From Coenobita brevimanus (lineage: Eukaryota; Arthropoda; Malacostraca; Decapoda; Coenobitidae): DNA of 64,000 nucleotides. The notes under the pieces were generated by a model. The model was not told where the DNA came from. It ran no database searches and saw only the letters and a program-made list of their open reading frames with translations. This document shows positions 10,682 through 22,019 of this stretch, piece after piece. The position numbers and the translations under genes were made by a program. The number at the start of each line of letters is the position of its first letter. The first letter of the stretch is position 1. The stretch spans positions 9,458,950 to 9,522,949 of the forward strand of contig CM064713.1 in NCBI GenBank assembly GCA_032717465.1, in the 5' to 3' direction.

Positions 10682-12383
10682 ATTCTTTATTGGCAAATGT
10701 CTCTGCAATACAATGCTCCAAATTCATTAAATGATCTAGTGAACTTCTGTATTTACGGAAGCCACATTGTTGATCATTTAACAAATTCTTCGACTCTAAA
10801 ACAAAAAGAAGCCTATTGTTAACCATACGTTCCATGACCTTACATAGACAAGAAGTCAACACAATAGGACGAAATGAAGTGGGATTCATAAGACGACCAA
10901 CCTCCTTGGGTATCAGTATGACGTGCGCAAAGTGCCATGAGTTTGGGAACGTTCGAGACGCCCAAATCTCATTGTACAATGCTAACATCTTAATCAGGTT
11001 GTCCTGATTAAGATGCTGGATCATACCGTACGTGATGGTGTCTGGTCCAGGGCTGGTGTCTTTACAGGATTTAAGGGCAAGGAGCAGTTCATCTAGCATA
11101 AACTCTTGGTTGTACGGGGAGTCTACGTCTTCTGTGGTAAAGTCTAATATCTGTAGCTCAGCCATGCGTTTATGATGTTGAAAACGCGGATCATAATTGG
11201 CTGAGCTACTTACATGAGAAAAACTCCTGGCGAGGATGTTATCAAAGTCCACGGGCACGTCATAGATGTTCTTATTAACCTGAAGGGTGGTGATTGGAAA
11301 ATATGGGCCCCTATTATTTAATATTCTTATAGTGGACCAGACTTTACTTAATGGTGTTGTACGAGTCACCGTAAGCACAAAGGACTGCCAGGAGTCACGT
11401 TTGGCCCTTCTTGTTATTCTCCTTGCCTCAGCCCGTGCCTGTTTGTATGCAATAAAATTTTCCTCAGTGGGCTTACTATCAAAAATCCTGTATCTCCTAT
11501 TGCGTTTTCTTAATGCTTGTTGGCAATCCGGCGTCCACCAATGTGCTCTATGCTTCGCATGAACTGTAGAAGTCTTGGGAATAGCAGCCTCAGCTGCGTG
11601 TAATATGGAAGTAGTTATATTTTCGACCTTAACATCTATGATCTCTCCAGATATAACTAAATTGGCGATCCTTGAGAAGGATCCCCAATCTGTTTTCTTA
11701 TAGTTAAATTTTGGAGGTGGAGGGTCCGAAATGATGTCGCGTGTATAAGAAAGACAAATGGGTAAATGATCACTTCCCAAGGAGTCGTCATAAGGATTCC
11801 ATAAAAAATCTTGATGTATACCAGGGGAGGCCAAAGATAAGTCAATGACTGAAAAGTTACCAGTACGATCATCTACACGAGTCGCTTTACCATCGTTCAG
11901 AAGACAGAGGTTGGACTGTAGTATTAGGTCGGCTACTTGCTCCCCACGACCATCAATCCTCAAGCTACCCCATTGATAGTGATGGGCGTTAAAATCGCCC
12001 AACACTAACTTATTCCCAGGGAGATGTTTAACTAGTGAATTTAAAGCATCACTATCAATGGGACCATGTGGAGGACAGTACAGAGAGCAAATAGACAGAT
12101 ACGTGTTATTAAATTTTACTGTGCACGCGACCGCTTCCAGAGTAGAATTTAGAATCACTTCCATTTGTGGGTGTGATTTGTGTGTGTATATGGCTACTAC
12201 GTGACCTTCATATCTTCTATACGAGTGGTAGTGTTTTAACTGTGGAGGATCAGGGTGATCCTCCAGGGGCGTCTCCTGTAAACAAATAACGTCTGGCCTG
12301 TGTATAGAAAGCAAGATTGCTATATTGTGTAACTTATTCCCAATACCCCTACAATTCCACTGTAGTACAGTGAATGCGGCGGT
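10682..12383 (-). pseudogene. LINE-A copy 2 ORF2, 5' part: endonuclease and RT fingers
   Basis: N-terminal part of ORF2. The frame is open from the ORF1 TAA (12384-12386) through the APE-like endonuclease, which begins about eight codons after that stop (LQWNCRGIGNK). It continues through PDVICLQET, LVLGDFNAHHYQWGS and the GSDHLPICLS histidine motif. The RT fingers follow (DTSPGPDTITYGMIQ, FRPIVLTSCLCKVMERMV, QQCGFRKYRS) up to the LINE-B insertion point. No ATG lies between the ORF1 stop and the endonuclease. No nonsense codon was noticed in this half, making it the best-preserved LINE-A endonuclease in the window. Confidence 0.88.
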
Positions 12384-13717
12384 TTAAGATTTACGAGGGG
12401 GGCCAGTGTGTTTAGTTTTCTTATGCCCCCCGCGACCAGGCGAGTGGCTACCGGGGGACCTTTCCCGGTGCTTGCTGACGGAAACCTCCATATTATGGTC
12501 AATAACAAGGCTCCCAGATTCCGCGAAGGAAGAGCTATTCTTCCTCTCCCTCGCTGGGCTAGGAGCAGGAAGGACATGAGGACGTGGCTTTGAAAGGGTG
12601 GTGAAATTATGTTTTACAGTCTTGTCAGGCTTCGATTTAGGCTTGACTGACTGAGAAGCAGCAGCGGCCTGTGAGTATGATGAAGGTTTAGGGAGGTCAG
12701 TTAGAGAGTTGGTTCTTACAGGAGGTTTAGAGGTGGAGGTGGAGGTAGAGTGAGTGACTTGATTAACAAGCACGAGATCAGTCTGCGTCTCCACAGTGCA
12801 CATCACAGGGCGGGACATCACTGCCGAAGCATAGGACCTATTCGGTGTGGGAGTTGCATGCAACTCCTTCACCTTTTTCCTTGCTTCGTAGAAAGAGATG
12901 CCCTCAGTCGCCTTCACCGCACAGACCTCTTTCTCCTCCTTCCACTTGGGACAATTGCTAAAGGAAGTGAAGTGAGCACCCTTGCAGTGAAAGCAGCTGA
13001 CACCCTCTGATGTGAGATGGTCAGCATCATGACCTTGAGTTGTGCACTTGCCACAGACTGATTGAGAAGCCCGACAAGACTTTTCATGGTGTCCATATAA
13101 CTGACATCGTAAACAACGAAGTGGGTAAGGGATGTATGTCCTGACGTTAACAATTTCATACCCCACTTTGATATGGGTTGGGAGAGTCACTTTACCGAAA
13201 GTCAATATAACCGTTGCCGTTTTCGTCCTCCTGCCCTCAGAAAATCTCGTGATGAAACGGGCTTCAATTACATCTTCATGAGCAAGTTCATGTATGATGT
13301 CGTCCTCTTCCATGACCATGAGGTCCCTGCAAGTGATGACTCCCTTGCAGGAATTCATGGAGTGAGGGATCGTCGGCACAACATCATAGCAATGGAATTT
13401 GCTCATCTTCATCAAATCCTTAACCTGGGACGAGTTTGCAGTCTTTACTAGATCTCCGCTAGCAAGTTTTTTGACCTGTTCTACCTCTCCTGCACATCCA
13501 TCAATCACCTTCTTGATAATGAAGGGATTGAGGCTGGACAGGGGAGTAGAACCAACCGCTTCAACAAAACAAAACTGACATTTTTGACGTCAATGTCTAG
13601 CAGAGGGCGTGTCCGGGTCCGTTCAGTCTGGGGGTAGTCCGTCCGTGAGACAGTCGGGGGTCGGTCAGGACTGCCTCCCCCCTTGAAGGGGGGGGAGGGA
13701 ACAGTGGCTTCCGCCAT
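12384..13717 (-). pseudogene. LINE-A copy 2 ORF1 (Gag-like), one frameshift
   Basis: This is the best-preserved complete LINE-A ORF1, about 440 codons. The start is ATG at 13717 (MAEATVPSPP), aligned with the other copies; an in-frame ATG three codons earlier is possible. Order: Gly/Pro-rich leader, conserved RNA-binding region (VITCRDLMVME, FGKVTLPTHIKVGYEIVNV), then three zinc knuckles: C-x2-C-x4-H-x4-C (CLRCQLYGHHEKSC), a second lacking its last cysteine (CGKCTTQGHDADHL), and CFHC...H...C. A Ser/Pro/Lys-rich tail ends in KS before TAA (12384-12386). One frameshift lies near 13555. The stop is in frame with ORF2. Confidence 0.87.
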
Positions 13718-13748
13718 AGTGACCACTTCCCCCTAAAGGGGGAAGTGG
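13674..13748 (-). promoter_or_regulatory. Twin G/C-run hairpins bracketing the LINE-A ORF1 start codon
   Basis: Two near-perfect inverted repeats lie on either side of the ATG (13715-13717). The upstream one (13723-13748) is an 11-bp perfect stem CCACTTCCCCC/GGGGGAAGTGG with a 4-nt loop. The downstream one (13674-13698) pairs CCTCCCCCC with GGGGGGAGG around a short loop, inside the first ~15 codons. Equivalent pairs occur in copies 1 (about 1452-1528), 3 (about 34131-34207), 4 and 5. In mRNA they would be very stable around the initiation site. A role in translation control is inference; they may also just encode Pro/Gly runs. Confidence 0.55.
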
Positions 13749-14091
13749 GAAGAAAGAGAAAAAACAAACAAGGGACAAAAAAACCAGGACAAGACACCTA
13801 TGGCTAAGATTGCCCTCTCAAACCACTCCAGGGAGGCCCGACCGTGTTACTTCACACCCCAGAGCGATCAGTGGGGGGACCCTCCGTGGTAATCTTAGTA
13901 AATAGATATAGAAACTTACTATATCTCTAGCAAGGGTAGGGAGGAAAATTAGTACTAGCTAATCCTAAGCATCACCAGAAGGGTGAAAAAAAAAGCTAAT
14001 GCCGGTGAGGCAGCCCTGAAAACTAGAGGAGAGCCAGAAACACACGTCTGTCCTCTCCACAACCATCCATCAAAGTCCCCCCATTTTGAAC
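13718..14091 (-). other. LINE-A copy 2 5'UTR
   Basis: Non-coding leader from the ORF1 start to the 5' end of the unit. Blocks conserved in all copies include TTGCCCTCTCAAACCACTCCAG, CAGAGCGATCAGTGGGGGG and the 5'-terminal stretch at 14070-14091. In mRNA sense it begins GTTCAAAATGGGGGGAC, directly after the oligo(A) of copy 3. No promoter element can be named with confidence. Confidence 0.7.
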
Positions 14092-14141
14092 TTTTTTTTT
14101 TTTTCCCGGTCTATCAAGCATTGGGGCCGAAGCCCCTGGTT
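14092..14141 (-). other. Unit junction 2: oligo(A) and 3' hairpin of LINE-A copy 3
   Basis: Minus-strand hairpin 14116-14141 (inner stem GGGGC/GCCCC, UUCG loop, outer stem AACCA/TGCTT with one mismatch), then oligo(A) (T-run 14092-14104), then the 5' end of copy 2. Confidence 0.8.
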
Positions 14142-14150
14142 ATTAAGGCC

Positions 14151-15105
<955 letters not shown>

Positions 15106-15116
15106 CCTCCCCACAA
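15106..15116 (-). other. Polypurine tract
   Basis: Read on the minus strand, GTGGGGAGG directly precedes the 3' LTR, preceded by an A/T-rich stretch. This is the expected primer site for plus-strand DNA synthesis. Confidence 0.75.
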
Positions 15117-15167
15117 AGAAAAAAGAAATTTACAAAGGAATTTTCTTATTACTCTAAAATAATCTGT

Positions 15168-17920
15168 CTAAAGTCTAGATAAGCAATCTGCAATAACATT
15201 TTCTTTCCCCTTGACATGCTGTATGTCTAATGAATACTCCTGAAGAAGTAGACTCCATCTTGTCAATCTCTGATTTTTATCTTTAAACTTACTAAGGAAT
15301 TTCAGTGGGTTATGATCGGTATAAATGACTATGGGGTCAAAACCAGAACACAAATAAAATGAAAAATGCTGTAAACCCAAAATTAAGACCAAAAGCTCTT
15401 TCTCAACAGTTGAGTAGTTCTTTTGAGATGGAGTGAACTTCTTACTGTAATAAGATACAGGGTGTTCAATACCCTGATCATCCTCTTGCAGCAAAACAGC
15501 CCCAGCTCCTGTATCACTTGCATCAACAGCCATCTAAAAAGGCGTAGCAAAATTTGGAGTAGCGAACACTGGCTGACTTAATAGGATAGCTTTAAGTTTG
15601 GTGAAAGAGGATTCACAGTTTTCGGTCCAGACAAATTTAACTCCCTTTTTCAGTAGGTCTGTAAGTGGTGATACAAGAATTGAAAAGTTAAGAACAAATC
15701 TCCTGTAATAACCTACCATTCCCAAAAATCTTTGTAGCTCTTTCCTAGTTTTAGGTCTGGGAAGATCACTTATAACCTGAACCTTAGCTCCTGGTGGTGC
15801 AACATGTCCATCACCAATTACATACCCAAGGTACTGAACTTTAGCTTGACCAAACTCACACTTTGATAAATTAGCTACAAGATTAGCATGAACCAAACGC
15901 TCAAGAAATTTACTGACATGGCATAGGTGATCTTTCCAGTTGTCACTGAAGGTTAATATAAACAACACACTCTGCCAAACCCTCTGTTACAACATTCATG
16001 AGCTTCTGAAATGTGGCTGATGCATTCTTCATACCATATGGCATTACAGAACATGCAAAAGTCTTTCCTAGTGTTACAAAACATGAGATCTCCCTAGCAC
16101 GTTCAGTCATAGGTACTTCCCAGTATCCCTTTAACAAATCAAACTTACTTATGTACCTAGCCTTTCCGATCTTGTCTATGCAATCTTCCACACGAGGGAG
16201 AGGGTAAGTGTCTGTTTTGGTTATCTGATTAACACGTCTGTAGTCGATGCAAAGCCGCTGTGACCCATCTGGCTTAGGGACTAGAGTGACAGGAGAACTC
16301 CACTCGCTCTGACAGGGCTCAATCATCTTGTGGTCCAACAGGTAGCCAAGCTCCTTCTGGATGAGAGGAACTTTCACTGGGTTCACACGGTAAGGAGGCA
16401 GTTTAATTGGCTTTGCGTCTCCAACATCGACATCATGCATCAACACAGTAGTTCTTCCTGGAGTGGCACGGAATACTTGCGGGTACTCCTGCAGTAATGC
16501 CGAAAACTCCTGCCTTTCCTCGGGAGGTAAATGAGAAAGCTTAGTCTGGAGATCATTCATGATATCAGGATTCTTCCCCAAACTATCACTCAGGCTCATG
16601 CTGCATGGGAGAGCTTCACTTGCAGACCCGGGTGGAACAGCTACAGTGCAGACTGGATTATTTTCGTCCCACCTGTGATATAACTTTAGCATGTTGATGT
16701 GACAAAGTTGCTTGTTCTTTCTACGATCTGGTGTGGCGATGACATAGTTGACATCACTGAGTTTCTTCTCCACGAAATAAGGACCACTAAACTTGGCTTG
16801 AAGAGGTTGCCCATGAACCGGTAGCAGAATCAAAACCTGATCTCCTGGCTGAAAGTGGCGTAACCTGGACTTCTTATCATACCAAGTCTTCATCCTCTCC
16901 TGAGCAGCTCCTAAATTCTCTCTCGCCAGCTGTAAAGCAGTGGACAGCCGTTCTTTGAACTTCATCACATACTCCAGCAGGTTGACGTCATCTTCCTCCG
17001 ACAGCCAGCATTCCTTGAGTAACTTAAGGGGTCCTCTTACTTCATGGCCAAACAGTAGTTCAAAAGGTGAGAAGCCCAGTGATTCATTTGGAGATTCTCT
17101 TGCGGCAAATACAACGAATGGAAGACCTTTATCCCAGTCTTTCTGATGTTCCAAACAGTATTTCTTGAGCATCGATTTGAGTGTTTGATGATATCTCTCC
17201 AACGCTCCTTGGGTCTGGGGATGGTAAGCTGAAGATGTGATCTGGGTGATGCCCAACTCATTCAGAGACTGCTTGAAAACATTTGACATGAATTTACTTC
17301 CCCGGTCTGACTGTACCTCCTTGGGCAGACCAAACTTTGTGAAGAACCCTAGCATTTCCTTAAACACTTTCTTGGCTGAGATATTTCTAAGTGGAATGGC
17401 TTCAGGATAACGAGTAGCCATATCAATCAGGGTCAACACATAAGAAAATCCTGAAAAAGTCTTAGGAAGAGGGCCCACAATATCCACCAACACACGGGTG
17501 AATGGCGCCTCAAAAGGAGGAATGGGAACTAGAGGTGCAACCTTTTCGGTCTGATTACACTTCCCCAACACTTGACAGGTGTGACAAGACTTACAATACC
17601 AGGAAACATCCCTGAAGATACCTGGCCAGTAGAAGTGTTTCAAAATGCGTGCCACAGTCTTCCTCACTCCAAGGTGTCCTGCCAAACTGGAATCATGAGC
17701 CACTCTAATGATATCCTGCCTACAAACACGAGGGATGACAACTTGATGTACAACCTCCCATGCACAGTTGGCTGATACTGTTGGGGGTCTCCACTTCCTC
17801 ATAAGTACTCCTGACTTTATATAATAACAAGTAGAAGCACCAGCTGACTCTTCCTCACTGCAAGCAGAGTTAGCTAGACCTTTCGACTCAGGGTCAGCAA
17901 CCTGCAACTCAACCAACTCT
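15168..17920 (-). pseudogene. Gypsy pol: integrase, reverse transcriptase, RNase H
   Basis: A 5' open stretch of about 650 codons (17916 to 15943) carries integrase first. Its zinc-binding domain (HDSSLAGHLG...CKSCHTC), catalytic D, D and E (LVDIVGPL, QSDRGSKF, LERYHQTL) and a GPY/F module (FSGPYFVEKKL) are all present. In the same frame RT then starts: LPPYRVNP, VTLVPKPDGSQRLCIDYR, KFDLLKGYWEVPM, VMPYGMKNASATFQ. A deletion/frameshift near 15945-15968 removes the YxDD aspartates between VVYI and FSDNW. Next come the RT thumb (YLGYVIGDG, FLGMVGYYRRF), a TAG at 15534-15536, and RNase H (VDASDTGAGAVL, STVEKELL, YTDHNPL, NVIADCLSRL). The polyprotein ends just before the 3' LTR, so nothing follows RNase H. 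The RTE-like insertion cuts it at 17921. Confidence 0.92.
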
Positions 17921-19241
17921 TCTATCTATGTATCTATCTATAGCCCGACGCCCTAATCCCGCAAAGGGTGGCCGCAGACAAAACGCCTCCAAGTCACTCT
18001 GTCACCCACCATTTGACTCCCCTCCCCCCAACTCACCCCCCCTCCCTCATATACCTCTCAACTCCATCCCTCCACCTCATCCTCGGTCTACCCCTCCCTC
18101 TCCCTCCCTCCACCTCACCTACATACACCCTCTTAGTCAGTCTTTCATTCTCCATCCTCTCCACATGTCCAAACCACCTCAGTGTATTTCTCCTAATCTT
18201 TTCAACCACATCCACATCTACCCCACAACGTTCCTTCACTTCTTCATTCGTCAACCTGTCCCTCCATGTCACTCCACATGCTCCTCTCAAGTAACTCATT
18301 TCCACTGCTCTCACTCTTGACTTGTTCCCCTCTTGCAATGTCCACGCCTCGCTTCCATACGTCAGGGTAGGGATCACAATACCATTATGCAGTGACTTCT
18401 TAACTTCCATACTCACCTCCCTATTTCTCATCACTGCTTTCAGTGTGCCAACAACCTTCCTTCCCTGCTGTACCCTTTCACGTACTTCATCCCCCAAAGT
18501 TCCATCCTTACTCATCACACTACCCAAGTACTTGAATGCACTCACATTCTCCATATCCTCACCATCCAACCTCACTGCACACTCTGTGACTTCATTCCTC
18601 TCAAACACCATAACTTTACTTTTGTTTACATTAACTTTCAGCTTCCTCCTCCTACACACTGTCCCAAATTCATTCACCAAACCTTGCAACGCCCATTCAT
18701 CTTCACTCAACAATACTGTATCATCAGCAAACAGCAACACCGGAAGCTTCCAAATCTCACCCTCATTCATTAGGGCCACCCCCACATCCACTGCCCTACC
18801 TTGTACCTCCTTTACGACCCCATCCATATATATATTAAACAGCCATGGAGACATTACACACCCCTGTTTCAGTCCCACATTGAGATCAAAGAACTCACTC
18901 AGCTCACCATCCACTCGCACCGTAGCCCTAGCTCCCTCGTACATACTCTTCACAGCACTCAACAATTTCCCCTCCACTCCATATATTCTTAATACCTTCC
19001 ACATACCTTTCCTATCTATTCTGTCATAAGCTTTCTCCAAGTCCATGAAGGCAGCGTACACTTTCCTTCCCTTCTCTAGATACTTCTCCACTAAACATCT
19101 TAGAACAAATATCTGATCTACACACCCTTTTCCCTTCCTAAATCCCCCTTGTTCTTCTCCAACTAGCTCCTCTGTCATATGCCTAACCCTATCAATGAGT
19201 ATTCTACCATATATTTTACCAGTCACACTAAGAAGGCAAAT
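17921..19241 (-). mobile_element. RTE-like LINE fragment 1, 5'-truncated, nested in Gypsy
   Basis: Minus-strand non-LTR fragment with a (TATC)n 3' tail (17921-17942) and no poly(A), as is common in RTE-type elements. Its 5' end is truncated inside the RT (junction near 19241). It separates Gypsy protease sequence (19242-19613) from integrase (from 17920). No clear target-site duplication was found. It is related to the fragment at 60396-61903. Confidence 0.85.
18033..19241 (-). pseudogene. RTE-like reverse transcriptase, C-terminal part
   Basis: Open for about 400 codons. RT motifs in order: EEQGGFRKGKGCVDQIF, AAFMDLEKAYDRIDR, GLKQGCVMSPWLFNIYMDG, the catalytic FADD box (LLFADDTVLLSEDE), FKYLGSVMSKDG and a conserved C-terminal region (TLTYGSEAWTL, LRWFGHVERMENERLTKR). 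The start is missing because of 5' truncation. By chance the frame continues upstream from Gypsy protease coding sequence. At 18033-18035 it meets a TGA created by a 2-nt loss; fragment 2 continues about 25 codons further. The catalytic residues are intact, but without the endonuclease and fingers it cannot be autonomous. Confidence 0.85.
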
Positions 19242-19613
19242 ACGAGTCAAATTATCAACACTACGGGGTACTGCCTCATCTGGTGAGTGGTCCAACTTAG
19301 CAAGAAAAGTGTCAGCTAGGATAACATCATCATCATCATTATCCTCTAAATCACGAGTAACTTTAGACTTAGCCCTAGTGACAGCACATGCAGGGAACAC
19401 ATCAGGGACATCACAATCCTGGGTCACAGCCACTGGCTCACTAGACAACTGAGGAGCTGGACACACTTGACTTCCACCAATATCATTTCCAAGTAAGAAA
19501 GTTACACCTGACATTGGGAGTGTCTCAACCAACCCAACCATAATGGAACCGTTAACAAAACCAGACTCTAAATTCACTCTGCACAGAGGGACAGAGAAGT
19601 AATTATTCCCTAC
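19242..19613 (-). pseudogene. Gypsy protease, C-terminal part
   Basis: Minus-strand continuation of the Gag-protease frame after LINE-B copy 2. The retropepsin C-terminal motif FLLGNDIGG is clear, preceded by VPLCRVNLESGFVNG. An acidic linker follows (NDDDDVILADTFLAKL) and would lead to integrase. The catalytic DTGA lies on the other side of the LINE-B insertion (near 25950), so the protease domain is physically split. The target-site duplication 19600-19613 overlaps its upstream end. Confidence 0.85.
19600..19613. repeat. Target-site duplication, left (LINE-B copy 2)
   Basis: TAATTATTCCCTAC, 14 bp, repeated exactly at 25869-25882. It restores the Gypsy protease reading frame when counted once. 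Confidence 0.92.
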
Positions 19614-20214
19614 CCCACTGTAAGGGGTCACCTTGACGTGGTGGTGGGGCTTGAAGCATGGTTGGCAGTGCCACCTACTTGGGAGGTAAGCCTGCCTTTG
19701 TAGGGTTTGGCATTTGTCGGCCTTGTGGACCAAGCACCCCCTACATCACTGGTAGAGGAGGCCTACTGGTGATGTCAGTCCCTGCCCATTTGCCATCTAG
19801 GGCGGGACTGTTGCCTCCCCACGCGTTTGCCGTGCGTGCCGTCCCGTAATGCTGGGAGACGGGAGTCCTGGAGGTTGAGTGATGCTGCATGGTGCACCCT
19901 GCAGCTAGCAATACACCTCTTTGGTCCCTTATTCTGGCTAGACGGGTGGCCTGGTTGGGCCCGAACAGGTCAATCGGCTGGTCACTGGCTAGCCATCCAG
20001 GCTAGTCACCTAGTGGCTTTAGGGTCAAGCGGGCACTGGGGGACCTGGTGGCTCCTATCGTCCTGGAGTCACCCTTGTCAGGGTCCCTTGATGGTTACCT
20101 GCGTATACTTTCCCACTACCTCTGGGGTCGCCAGTGGCGCTTTCCCTGGCATATGGCCTCCCCTTGTTGGGCTCCATGGTGGGTGGAGGGGTGGGGGAAT
20201 GAAGGTGGTTTATT

Positions 20215-21915
20215 TTGAATATGGCCTCGAATAAATCTTTTACAGCTGACGACCCTGGTTCCGTCCCTGACCATCCATTACAGTCTCCCTCCTGTGTGCC
20301 TCCTGTGCCTCTGGCTGGTGAGGCCCATATTGCCACCCTGGAACCATACCTTCCTGGTTCCAGTGGTTTACGGTCAGTGGCCACTACAAGGAAGAGCCGG
20401 CAACAGCCAACATATTGTGGACATGCCCGTGAGGTCCTGCCAGGTGTCTTTGAGAGGGATGATTTCGCAAAGTACTACACCGTTCGTACTTTGGATGGTC
20501 AGCCTATTGGTAATTTGGACATATTTACTATTCATCGGCGCATTGTGTCAATCTGTGGGAGGGAGCCGAAGATCTCACCTCAGGGGGATGGTAGCCTCCT
20601 AGTGGAGGTTACATCCCCTGAGGAGGGTTCCCGGCTGGCTGCCCAGTGAAAGGACCCGGATGCACTGTTCACTTATGTTCCCCATGCCTTTTTTAATCAT
20701 AGTCGAGGTGTTGTTTACTCAAAAGACTTACTCCGATACAGTGAAGAGAAGCTGCTTGAAGAACTCCAGGTCCACAGGGTGGTTAAGGTGGGAAGGTTTC
20801 AGAAGAAGGTTGATGGTGCTCTTACCCCAACTCCATCCTTGTTGCTGACGTTCGACTGTACTGCTCTGCCTTCATCCATCAAGGTGGATTGGTTGTCCCT
20901 TAGGGTCAAACCCTTTGTCCCAAATCCACGACGCTGCTACCACTGTCAGATGTACGGGCATGTTGGGCGAGCCTGTCGTCGTTTGCAACAGGGCCTCCCA
21001 GTGGTGTGTGTCAGTTGTGGAGCATCCACTCATGCAGGACAGGACTGTCCTGGACCTGTTTGTTGTTTGCACTGTGGCGAGGCACATCCTGCTTCATCTA
21101 AAGACTGTGCCCGGTTTTGCTTGGAGAAAGAGATCCTCCTCATCCGTAATCGGGATAAAATAAGCTTTCCTGAGGCCAGGAGTACAGCCATGTCATCTGT
21201 TTTCCGTAACGGAGTGTTTTATGCATCAGTTTTGTCCGGTCATAGCCGTCCTCATCGTCCTGTCCAGCAGCAGACTCGAGTTCCTCCTGTTGTTTCAGCT
21301 CCTATGCCTTCATCTGTCGATCCCAAGCCAGTGCAACAATCTCCCGCACTTGCGACGGTTGCCGCTACAGTTCAAGACTCGACCTCTACATCTATGGTAT
21401 CCCCTAGTAGTCATGGTGCACATTCTTCATTTGCTAAACGTCATCGTGGTTCCTCAGAGTCTTTGAGTCTTGAAGATCCTCCAAGCAAGGTGTCGGTCGT
21501 GGAGTCCACATCCTCTGTAGTTAGTCCATCTGTGCAACATCCCTCGGACCCTGCTTCTGGGTCTTCGGGGGCTTCTGGGGTGTCAGGTCAGTCTGGCACC
21601 TCTTCCTCCGGGGAATCGGATGTTCCTCCTCCGGTTACCTTTGAGGATCCTGTCCTGCCCCCTCCACGTTTGGAGGCCAGGACCCCAATCCCTCCTGCTC
21701 GACCTCTTGGTTCACTGGGGGCCCCGGGCAGGGTTCGGAGTAGCTCTTCCTCTCCTGCTGGGCAGCGACGGGTGTCTGTGAAGTCTCCCAACACTTCGCA
21801 GACCCCAGGCCCTCGTTCTAGCCATGCTGCTGCCCGTGGCAAGCCCCTTAGTGGGCGTATCCGCATTCCCAAGAAGATTGTCTCCCAGGGTCGCTCAGTG
21901 GTTTCCACTAAGTGA
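20215..21915 (+). pseudogene. LINE-B copy 2 ORF1 (Gag-like), one nonsense codon
   Basis: Gag-like protein of about 566 codons, expected to bind element RNA. The start is MNMASNKSF (the second ATG, 20221, aligns with copy 1). The N-terminal region has an RNA-binding-like fold signature (PKISPQGDGSLLVEVTSPEE). Three zinc knuckles follow (CYHCQMYGHVGRAC; CVSCGASTHAGQDC; CLHCGEAHPASSKDC), then a long Ser/Pro-rich tail. The only defect seen is TGA at 20647-20649, where copy 1 has a cysteine codon TGT. The reading frame is otherwise continuous. Confidence 0.92.
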
Positions 21916-22019
21916 CCCTTTCTTTTGTGTATATAGTTCCTCCATTTTAATATTTTTAGTATTTTTTTTATGGTTTTCTGTTTGTCCCTCTCCCCTGCCC
22001 TTTTTTTTCAATAGTTTTA

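Larger units (their letters stand above)
1884..14091 (-). mobile_element. LINE-A copy 2, full unit interrupted by LINE-B copy 1
   Basis: This complete unit of the tandem array contains, from 5' to 3' on the minus strand: 5'UTR, ORF1 (12384-13717), ORF2 (10682-12383 continuing at 2758-4709), 3'UTR with two internal repeats, microsatellite, hairpin and oligo(A). LINE-B (4710-10672) is inserted in the reverse-transcriptase region. Without it the unit is about 6.24 kb. Both ends join neighbouring LINE-A copies directly, with no flanking target-site duplication. An RNase H after the reverse transcriptase, an APE-type endonuclease and a three-knuckle ORF1 place it in the I clade. Confidence 0.9.
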
